Source: Tubulanus polymorphus
Taxonomy: Eukaryota > Nemertea > Palaeonemertea > Tubulaniformes > Tubulanidae
DNA: 64,000 nucleotides
Assembly (NCBI RefSeq): GCF_964204645.1
Contig: NC_134034.1
Location: forward strand, 2,016,072 to 2,080,071
Reading direction: 5' to 3'
Shown: positions 57,701 through 64,000 of the stretch, piece after piece
Layout of the letters: each line of letters opens with the position of its first letter
How positions within the stretch are numbered: position 1 is the first letter of the stretch
Made by a program: the position numbers and the translations under genes
Notes under the pieces: generated by a model
What the model was told of the DNA's origin: nothing
The model's input: the letters and a program-made list of their open reading frames with translations, nothing else
The model's database searches: none

Positions 57701-60700
57701 TTCGCATTCATTGGCAACAGCCAAATACTAGCGCTAGCAGTCGGAAATATGCATTTCTTTTGTGGATGACTCCAAGAAAATCCAGATGATGGCATTTAGG
57801 ACAGCTCCGAGATATCGAAATAAGCCTAACTCATCATCAGGGAATAAGTCACGGAAAAAAAGCAAGTCAAATAATAGCGGGCTTCCTGAATAATTGTGTC
57901 ATGTCTAGGTCTATCTGCTGTGAAGTTTATATTTATGATTAAATCAATAATTCTGTCTTCGATTGTTGTTTTTCAGTCCGGAACTAGTTCAGAATTTACC
58001 ATACGGTGATAAGGCAGACGTCTGGGCGATCGGATGTATACTGTATCAGATGTGTATGTTGAAACCGCCGTTCTTCGGGAACAATATGCTCTCTTTAGTC
58101 AAAAAGGTACGTTTCCAATATGGCTGCCTCCATAAATCCCCCTATGACATCATTAAACTAACTTCAAGTGATTATTTATCGATGAACACTTCCAGAAGAA
58201 ATGTCTTCTCTCATAAAGTCCATGATGTCACTAAAACTATGGTAGTTTGGTATATAGACGCTTACAGAAAAGATGCCTGTCTCTATTAATCCCCCTATGA
58301 CATCATCGAATCTTCCTAATTTTTCTGATCATTCGTTTTAATTTCGTAGATCGTTGAAGCCGAGTACGAACCAATAACGGACGCGGAATACTCCGACAAA
58401 ATCAAAGTCACCATCAGAAGGTAAGAAGTCTGACTTGATATAGCTGACTAGTTGCCATCTTAGATATTTAAGAATTTAAATTGAATTAGTCCCGTATTGA
58501 TGGTATATCGTGTAGTATTTAGTGCCTGCACACTAGCACCACTTAGTGGATGTTCAATTGCCGCAGTAACATCTCCACTATGCGTACAAGACTGACTTCT
58601 TACTAGCACCACCTTGTGAATCCTCAATTGCCGCAGTAAATTTCCACTATGCATACAAGACTGACTTCATACTAGCGCCACCTTGTGAATCCTCAATTGC
58701 CACAGTAAATTTCCACTATGCATACAAGACTGACTTCATACTAGCGCCACCTTGTGAATCCTCAATTGCCACAGTAAACTTCCACTATGCATACAAGACT
58801 TACTACTCACTAGTGCCACCTTGTGGATCCTCAATTGCCACAGTAAATTTCCACTATGCGTACAAGACTTCTCCCTGCGCCACCTTGTGGATGCTCAATT
58901 GCCACAGTCGCATCGCGGGTTAGAAATATTTGAAATGAATACGTATTTTTCTGTTTGGATAGTTGTATTATGGCTGATCCGGAGAAACGGCCGGATATCG
59001 TAGGTGTCGCCGGTGTGATAGCAGACGTGATGCTCGTTCACATGGACGCGTTGCGCGTGACGCAGATCTCGATGGAGAAGAGACTGGAACGCGAGCGACG
59101 ACGCACCGAACGACACTACTACGAGGCGAACAAAAACATGCAGAACTATCATCGGCTGTTCCTCGTGTCGCAAGAACGTTACGATAAACTACTGGCGAGC
59201 AGCGGCGGAGCGTCGAGTCTGAAGGTAAACCAACAATGAGCGTGGAATGAAAAATCCAAGCGGTTGGGACCAGTTTCAGTCGTGATTCCAAAAGTCGAGT
59301 TAATTCTTAAGACTGGTCTTAAGTTGTCAGGTTGGCAATAGAACTAAGAGTATGCTTAGACTGGTCATAAATTGTTAGATAGATTACAGAACTTAAATGA
59401 GTTTAGAGTGTCTTAAGTATACGAAAGCAGGTGAGCAGACGAAGTTTTTAGGCCCGCAGTTCTCTAGATGTCCAGGGTGGTTGCAGTTTGTATCGGAATA
59501 CTAAAAACTCTTGCACCTCTTAATCATGTCAGGTGACCAACTTAACTTGCATTACTTAGCGTCCGTTTCAGCTCCAGAGTGCCCCGATATAACTGTCTCA
59601 GTGTGGCTCTGGATATCGGTCCCTGAAATTGTTCTGGAACTGCTAGGTGAAATGTTTTGTGTATTTTTGAAGGACGGTGAATTCAGCGATTCGAACAGCG
59701 TTTTCTCCGATCTCGAGTCGTTCGACGGTCGTCACGGTGACAGTCGTCCGGGAAGCGGTACGCGTCCGGGTAGCGGTACGCGCCCGGCGAGTGACTACGC
59801 CCGTCGACGCCGCGCAGCCACCGACGCCCGATCGGGTAGCAGCGGAACGCGGGGCTCGCGCGCGGATAGCGGTACCGTTGACTACGCGCGCGGCCTGGTC
59901 GCGGCGGCGTATCCCGAGGATAAACGACGCGACGTAGGTGGCGCTGCTGATAATTACGATAAAGAAGGTAAGAAAATTTTCAGGTAGTTTAATGTTCCTT
60001 AAATGACTCTGGATTTTGAACTGCCAAAACAAGCCCAAAAGTGCTCGATATTTTATAAATTCACAAATTTCAAAAGATCTTGGGTTCAGAGAGATCCATA
60101 GTAGCAAGAACAGTACAAATCTTATTTCTAATTTCTAATGATTTCTTATTCTATGTAAATACAAAAATCAAAATGTAAATCACTTGCACAGAAGAGGGGA
60201 TTATGTAACTCCCAAAAACTTTCGCTACAGTGAATACATTTACTCATTAGAAAACGAGATTTGTACGAGATTCGTTCTTGCTATTACTGATTTTTTATTT
60301 CGAAAAGAATTTTCTAAATTTCTCTTCGAAGGTTGGGTTAGCGACGACGAGGGCAGCAGTTCGCAGAACAGCAGCCGCGGTAGCAGCGCGGGCGGCAGCT
60401 CGACGAAATCGTCGTCGGAAATGTCGGGAACGTTGAAAGCGGCAGACGACGACGACGTCGAGCAGACGACCATCGTCGTGCCGATGATGAAACCGCCGGC
60501 GACGCCGCGGAAAAGGAACAACGATAAAAAAGGAGCGAAATGGGAACAGGAATTATCGGTGGATATTCCGGAAAGCGGTAGGTTCACAAGCTGGAATTAA
60601 TTTTAGAAATTGAATTTGTTAGATTTGATTTAATTTGATTTATACGGCTAATTAGGAAATTAGATTAATTTAATTGGATTAGTTAACTTGATTTGAGTCA

Positions 60701-63700
60701 ATTATCAAATTTATTAAGAAACTTAATTGTGGTCTAGTTAAAAAGCGGGGATTAATTTTAGAAATTGAATTTGTTTGATCTGATTAAGAAGTATGATTTA
60801 ACTCAATTAAATCAATCAATTCATAAATCAAATTAATTTGATGAATTTGATTGATTGAAATAGTTAATGAATAAATCTAATCAATTCGATTAAGAAATTT
60901 AGTTCAATTTAATATGGATTTTACCTTAAATATTCTGAGGAGTAATGGACGCTTCATAGTGAAATGCCCGAGTGCTGATGGGTCAATTTAGTTAAATTCA
61001 ATTTCAATATAATCAGTCAATACGTGTTAATTTTGTCGGCTTATTTTCAGCGAAGTCCAGTTATCGCGATTCCGGTCTCGAGTCCGGGGATCCGTCCCCG
61101 AACGCGCCGACGTGCTCTCCTCCGTCGTCTGCGGGCGGCGAATCGGCGACGAGAATCCCGCCGATTCAACGATCGGTCAGCACGAACACGCTGGAATCAC
61201 CGACCGCTCAACGCAGGAATCCGCCTTCGAATAAACCACGTCCGAGTAAGTGTTTAATGAATGTAGATAATCTGTTTTAATTCAGCCATGTTTTTAAGGG
61301 TGAAACTAAGAGCTTTTTGAAAGTTTGCTGTTTGGTCACAGTTTGTATCGATGTGAATATTCTTCAGACCGAGTTCATCGTAGTTGCGTTGTAACTCTAG
61401 AAGGTTATGCGGTATCATCGGTTCAATTGTCCGTTCAAAAATCAATAAGAAGCCATGTTCACGCAATTTCCAATAGGGTGGTTCCGCGAATACCCCAATC
61501 ATCGAGCCATCGGCATCAATTTCCTTTATGGGTTGGCTCCAGGAATACCCAAATCACGATATTTGGAGCCGATCCCTTTCTAGTGGTTGGTGGCTTCGAG
61601 AATCTCAAAATTATATGCCCATTGGAGCCTTCCTTGTCCTGAGTGGGTGGCTCCGAATATCGAATTGTTGTGAGTAGTGTTTTATGAAAGTGATCCCCTG
61701 TGCACGTGCTTACATCGTCGTCAGAACGTGTTGTTTCTCTTCATGTCAAAATCGTCTCTTCGTAAAATTCGCGGTAATATTGTATCATATTCTGTACTCC
61801 GTATTTTTTCAGGGAATTTGATCGGTAAGATTTTCATCGTCTGCTGCTGCTGCATGTGTTCAGTTTTTAGTTCTGTCTCGTTACGTTTTATTAAATCTTT
61901 TTCCCCCCCACGATGTACGATATTATTATTACGATTTTTTCGTAGATCGAAGTTTTGAGTTTTTGTTGGGTTTGTTGCATGTTGTGTCCACTTTTTACAG
62001 GAATTTTATTCGTACAGTAAACAATGCTCAAGTCGGATCTGTTTGAACTTGGATATTCGTTTGTGACGCAATGTGGAATATATGATTACTAAGTCGGATA
62101 TCGCTGATGTCCTTAAAGGTCCGAATTGAGCGGAGTCTACTAAATTTCTATATTTTGTTCTCATGAGCCAATATCCAGCGCCGTCGATTACTTACGTTTA
62201 CTTTCTAGAACCCGTTTCCTGCCGGTAGTTAGAATTTTCATTTATAATTCGCCGCATGTTGAGGAAATGTTATTTTATTCACTTAAGCGCACTGCAACTA
62301 TATCAATTTAATCTTAGTTTTCGTTTAACCCTTTCAGCGCGTCTACACCGCAATGCGGTGTATAAGTCGGTGTATAAGTCGCTAGTACACTGCACCGGGT
62401 GTATTATGTAATAATTAGTTTTTATCTCTATTGAAAGATGGCAGCACCTGTCAAACATAGTGAAATACTAGTAACTAACGATACACCGCACCACGGTGTA
62501 GACGCACTATAGCTGTATGCCAGTTATTCAATACACTGGGGTGGAAATTTTTTTTAATTTTCGAATTATCTCCAGCACTTAAGGGAAGCACTGAAAGGGT
62601 TAATCTGAATTTCTCATAAATGAATTTCATCGATCCTGAATGGTCCTGAAAAAGCGGGGCTAACTAATTACATGAATCCATCCCTCACCGTTTTCGTACT
62701 TAAAAATTCAACATATTCTCTTCATTCGCGGTTTCTTTCAGGCAGCGCCAATACGGCCACGCTGACGATATCGCCGCGCAAAGTTCGTCAGATTTCCGAC
62801 CCGATTTTACAACTGCTCAATCAACTTCATAAAATCATCTATATTTGCCAGGTATGTACCGAAAGTCTCAATTCACTCGGGGATCGGACCGATAGGAAAA
62901 TTACAGTGGCAACTTACCCGGAACAGAGTTTAACGCTCGTTTGTTTGTTTTTTCTACAGTTACCGCCGAGTTTGTGTCACAACCCGCGACGTCGCGCAAT
63001 CGAGATGTTTAAACGAGGTTTATTCACTTCGCAAAGTTCATCGTTGAATTTGAAAAACGAACTGAAAAAAGTAAGTAATCAATATCGCGAATAAATCCCC
63101 CTGTGACATCATCAGATAACGTATTGATTTAACACTTCTAGAAAAGATGGTTTCTCCCATAGCTCTCCCTATGAAATCATGAATTTGATTTAACTGTGAA
63201 GGCGGCCATCTTTTCTGGAAGTGTCTATAGATCAAATCATTGGTAGGTTATTTGATGATGTCGTAGGGAGATGTGTGAAGGCAGCCATCTATTCTGGAAG
63301 AGTCTACAGACAAAATCACTAGTAATTTGATGTCATAGGGGGATTTATGCAGACAGACATCCTAACTGGAAATGTCGTTAGATTAAAACACAAGTAGACA
63401 ATTTGATGATGTCATAGGGGGATGTGTTAAGGCAGCCATCTTTTCTTTAAGTGCATGAACCAAATCATAGGTGGACTGTTTAATGATGTCATAGTCTGAT
63501 TCATAAAGGCAGCGAAAATGGGTCTATAGATCAAATGATAATCATGTAATTTGATGATGTCATAGGGGGATTTATGGAGGCAGACGTCTTTTCTAAAGTG
63601 TCTATAGGGCCTATGTCTTTTTTTCTGTAAAACTATATGCGCATTATGGTTATATATTTGTAGCTGCTGACCGGATCACAAGATCTCATCGATTTCAACT

Positions 63701-63987
63701 CAGTCGGTGCGCTGGGAGCAGGCGGTGCCGGCGGATTGGTCGAATCTCCGCTGGCGAGTCGCCAGTTCAGTCGACAGACGAGTCGCGACGCGTCGGCCGC
63801 CGGGACGGATGACTCCGACATCGGTTTCACCTACGAACAGATGCAGTCGATTATCGAGGGCGCGCTCGTCGAGAGCGGATACTACGACATGTCGACGACC
63901 GCGCGTAATAAAAACACGGGCCTCGGACTGATCGGTAATCAACAGTTCGAACAGGCCAGACGTAAAATGTCTTTCGACGTTCCGTAA
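48739..63987 (+). CDS. NEK10: NEK10, ARM-repeat NIMA-related kinase, ~25 exons
   Basis: A NIMA-related kinase; vertebrate NEK10 acts in G2/M arrest and motile cilia. Exons: 48739-48800, 49121-49423, 49769-49895, 50528-50606, 50992-51139, 51515-51601, 52187-52408, 52489-52612, 52899-52949 (probable), 54203-54385, 54915-55082, 55601-55774, 56581-56716, 57137-57258, 57424-57526, 57611-57689, 57977-58106, 58350-58420, 58963-59224, 59673-59967, 60332-60577, 61051-61245, 62742-62851, 62960-63070, 63664-63987. All phases agree, giving about 1303 residues (human 1172). The N-terminal half carries armadillo-like repeats (GIPLLLSLLHSDNVKLLW; RFLFSMERN). The kinase (~543-815) has LGSGAFG, Lys575 in AMKE, HRDLTPNN (Asp680), TDFGLAKQK and CPE. 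A coiled-coil (EKRLERERRRTERHY), a Ser/Arg-rich region and a conserved tail (KVRQISDPILQLLNQLHKIIYICQLPPSL; TYEQMQSIIEGALVESGYY) follow. Exon 1 (Ser/His-rich) is the least certain. Confidence 0.94.
48752..48866 (+). repeat. Tandem duplication of NEK10 exon 1 end and its splice donor
   Basis: AGCCCCTCCCACCACCACCA through CAATCAGGAGACAG|GTATGTGTA is repeated at once as AGCCCCTCCCACCACCACCA through CAATGAGAAGGCGG|GTATGCGTA, a period of about 54 bp. Both copies keep a GTATG donor (48801 and 48853). Using the second would read through GTA-TGT-GTA-A and meet a TAA after the first donor. Confidence 0.85.
49435..49735 (+). repeat. Dispersed ~80-bp repeat, 4-5 units
   Basis: Units with AAAAGATGGCTGCCTCCATA, AATCCCCCTATGACATCATC and CACTAGTGATTTGATCTATA fill NEK10 intron 2, from 12 bp after the donor to 35 bp before the acceptor. 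Confidence 0.88.
49953..50425 (-). mobile_element. Penelope-like element fragment with ~40-bp inverted ends
   Basis: The plus-strand left end ACCATAGAAGCGATAACACT... is inverted at the right end (...AGTGTAATCGCTTGTATGGT), about 40 bp. On the minus strand, 50425-50275 encodes ETLFIKAQQPSLNQQL followed by a stop, closely resembling the C-terminus of the GIY-YIG endonuclease of Penelope-like retroelements. Plus-strand ACACGAACGTTTTCGGGATC...CCTCATCAGGTGAA is the kind of tail often seen beside such elements. A palindromic MITE (50082-50193) is inserted inside. It lies in NEK10 intron 3. No intact enzyme is present. Confidence 0.6.
50082..50193. mobile_element. Palindromic MITE, CAGTTCCACAGTTGTGAG family, copy 3 (nested)
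   Basis: GGACCCAGTTCCACAGTTGT faces CGGAACTGTGGAACTGGGCC; arms run on as GTTAGAGTTAACTCTGAG. It is inserted in the Penelope-like fragment, so it is the younger of the two. Confidence 0.8.
50790..50960 (+). mobile_element. SINE/LINE 3' tail with ATT repeat
   Basis: GGGGTAATAATACCGAAAAATG, AAAGCGCTCTGAGCAG, TTAGCGCTATATAAGAAACA and then an ATT microsatellite (50920-50958). An AAAGCGCTnTGAG...AGCGCTATATAA tail before a short tandem repeat is a common retroposon 3' end in animals. It lies in NEK10 intron 4, about 30 bp before the acceptor. Confidence 0.55.
51717..52070. mobile_element. TTAA MITE with internally duplicated left end
   Basis: The left end TTAACCCTTTCAGTGCGTCT plus about 85 bp, to CACTGCGGGGTAA, is present twice in tandem (51717-51800 and 51808-51886). 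Then follows the usual interior (AGATGGCAGCACCTGTCAAA) and a decayed right end. It lies in NEK10 intron 6. Confidence 0.8.
52597..52875. repeat. ~62-bp tandem repeat derived from NEK10 exon 8 / intron 8 junction
   Basis: The exon end AGCCAATCAGAAGAG|GTAATTTTT is followed in the intron by GCCAATGAGAAGTGGTATTA, GCCAATCAGGCGGCATTATT, GCCAATCAGGAGAGGTTATT, GCCAATCAGAGACGTTTGTT and GCCAATCGGGATGTGTTATT. Each is spaced 55-65 bp apart and separated by TTATGAATATCATTAGT. The first unit is the authentic exon boundary. Confidence 0.8.
52899..52949 (+). CDS. NEK10: Probable 51-nt basic exon of NEK10
   Basis: AAATCTAG acceptor, 51 nt, GTGAGC donor. It is phase 0 at both sides, so it can be included or skipped without a frame change. 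It encodes 17 residues ending FKKRKRKSK, a lysine/arginine cluster of the nuclear-localisation type. It sits where the vertebrate protein has a variable linker between ARM repeats. Included in the NEK10 model with reservation. Confidence 0.6.
52950..54202. other. NEK10 intron 9
   Basis: AT-rich, with one ~80-bp repeat unit (53345-53400), an ATA/ATG microsatellite near 53885-53920 and a ~195-bp near-perfect hairpin (53945-54140). No coding sequence is seen. Confidence 0.6.
53945..54140. repeat. Long hairpin centred on ACGACGTTTCGATC
   Basis: The left arm GATAAAAACCCACTATGTAG...ATACACGACGTTTCGATC is mirrored by GATTGAAACGTCGTGTAT...CTACGTAGTGGGTTTTTATC, with arms of about 95 bp, a few mismatches and almost no loop. 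The ACACGACGTTTCGATC boundary resembles Penelope-type tails, so two inverted element ends are one reading. Confidence 0.8.
54640..54763. mobile_element. Palindromic MITE, AGTTGCTCAAAAGTTGGTTAA family, copy 2
   Basis: GGGCTGCAGTTGCTGAAAAA faces CGACTTTTGAGCAACTGCAGCC; interior CATAGTAACAATGAACTGTC and CCACTGGTTAACTG. It lies in NEK10 intron 10. Confidence 0.78.
55100..55405 (+). repeat. Dispersed ~80-bp repeat, 4 units
   Basis: Four units with AAGATGTCTGCCTCCATGAA, ACCCCTATGACATCATC and TACCCATGATTTGATCTACA, starting ~25 bp after a NEK10 exon. The first unit (TTAAAATGGCTGCCTCCATG) begins within ~20 bp of the donor. Confidence 0.88.
55775..56275 (+). repeat. 500-bp polypurine tract (GGGAGA-type)
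   Basis: Almost 500 nt with nearly only A and G on the plus strand: GGGAGA, GGGGGAG and GGAAAG hexamers with occasional AGGTAGATGTAGAGG. Long open frames of Arg-Gly (plus) or Ser-Pro (minus) character are artefacts of the repeat. It starts immediately after the NEK10 exon encoding the glycine loop and catalytic lysine. Confidence 0.95.
56335..56565. repeat. ~45-bp tandem repeat, CCCCTACGACAGCGGGATAT
   Basis: Five units of CATTCATTCCCCCTACGACA plus GCGGGATATCCTCTCAATCCCC, ending about 20 bp before the next NEK10 acceptor. Confidence 0.92.
56769..56909. mobile_element. Palindromic MITE, CAGTTTCACGAAAAAG family, copy 3
   Basis: TTCCAATTTCACGAAAAAGT faces CTTTTTCGTCAATTTGTACCC; interior ATATCAATGAGGACAACAT, matching 31390-31523. 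More diverged than the other copies. It lies in NEK10 intron 13. Confidence 0.65.
56925..57120 (+). repeat. Dispersed ~80-bp repeat, 3 units
   Basis: AATGAATCCCCCTATGACAT and two diverged units up to TTTGACGTCATCATC, in NEK10 intron 13. Confidence 0.78.
58115..58330 (+). repeat. Dispersed ~80-bp repeat, 3 units
   Basis: ATGGCTGCCTCCATAAATCC, CCCTATGACATCATTAAACT and later units with AGAAATGTCTTCTCTCAT and CCCCCTATGACATCATCG, filling the NEK10 intron between the APE-type exon and the next. Confidence 0.82.
58520..58912. repeat. ~68-bp tandem repeat, CTAGCGCCACCTTGTGAATC
   Basis: About six units: CACCTTGTGAATCCTCAATT, GCCGCAGTAAATTTCCACTA and TGCATACAAGACTGACTTCA. The array ends about 50 bp before the acceptor of the exon encoding the end of the kinase domain. 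Confidence 0.9.
59268..59430. mobile_element. Palindromic element with TTAAGACTGGTCTTAAG
   Basis: GGGACCAGTTTCAGTCGTGA start, inner TTCTTAAGACTGGTCTTAAG and TTAGACTGGTCATAAATTG. Related to the inner element at 33684-33830 in alpha-tubulin intron 2. Confidence 0.45.
61285..61390. repeat. ~110-bp dispersed repeat, third copy
   Basis: TTTTTAAGGGTGAAACTAAG, GGTCACAGTTTGTATCGATG and GAATATTCTTCAGACCGAG; matches 45000-45310. It lies in a NEK10 intron. Confidence 0.75.
62325..62603. mobile_element. TTAA MITE, NEK10 intron copy
   Basis: TTAACCCTTTCAGCGCGTCT on the left and AAGCACTGAAAGGGTTAA on the right, both TTAA intact; interior AAGATGGCAGCACCTGTCAA. About 279 bp. Confidence 0.85.
63080..63612. 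repeat. Dispersed ~80-bp repeat, mixed orientation
   Basis: One to two plus-oriented units (AATCCCCCTGTGACATCATC, CTAGAAAAGATGG) are followed by about six reverse units (GATGATGTCATAGGGGGATT, AGGCAGCCATCTTTTC). Together they can fold back on each other. They fill the last NEK10 intron. Confidence 0.82.
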
Positions 63988-64000
63988 GCTCGTGGCTTTC

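Overview
The window is animal nuclear DNA. Genes are split by many short GT-AG introns, GC-rich codons sit in AT-rich non-coding DNA, and introns and spacers are full of small inverted-repeat elements and tandem arrays. The large LDLa-LRR-7TM receptor (the GRL101 class first known from a snail) and the squid-like N-terminus of a kinesin-1 point to a lophotrochozoan, most likely a mollusc. This is inferred from protein resemblance alone.

Seven genes can be modelled exon by exon. From left to right: the first coding exon of a kinesin-1 heavy chain (minus, 4237-4395, continuing off the left edge); a GH35 beta-galactosidase (plus, 5809-16890, 15 exons) with two alternative copies of its active-site exon; a 2053-residue receptor with CUB-like, C-type lectin, LDLa, LRR and 7TM parts (minus, 18351-25878, 4 exons); an 89-residue BAF/BANF1-like protein (plus, 29967-30872, 2 exons); an alpha-tubulin (plus, 32625-35702, 4 exons, with TATA box and two CRE palindromes); DNAJC1 (minus, 39382-43219, 8 exons); and NEK10 (plus, 48739-63987, about 25 exons). 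Each model keeps its reading phase across every junction and gives a protein of normal family length.

The spacers (16.9-18.3, 25.9-29.9, 30.9-32.4, 35.7-39.4 and 43.2-48.7 kb) hold no gene I can support. They and the introns carry several recurring element families: a TTAA-flanked MITE of about 300 bp (8 copies), a foldback family ending in AATAGACATTAG, three families of 110-135 bp palindromic MITEs, a dispersed ~80-bp repeat containing TGACATCATC (12 clusters), tRNA-derived SINE copies, a Penelope-like fragment and long minisatellites.

The genes do not form one pathway: they serve lysosomal hydrolysis, microtubules and transport, ER folding, chromatin bridging and a ciliary/cell-cycle kinase. 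Kinesin and beta-galactosidase are head to head with about 1.4 kb between start codons, DNAJC1 and NEK10 are also divergent, and alpha-tubulin and DNAJC1 converge. The most notable observations are the mutually exclusive exon pair of the beta-galactosidase, local tandem duplications that copy splice donors (NEK10) and a promoter/exon 1 (DNAJC1), and the dense set of miniature inverted-repeat elements.
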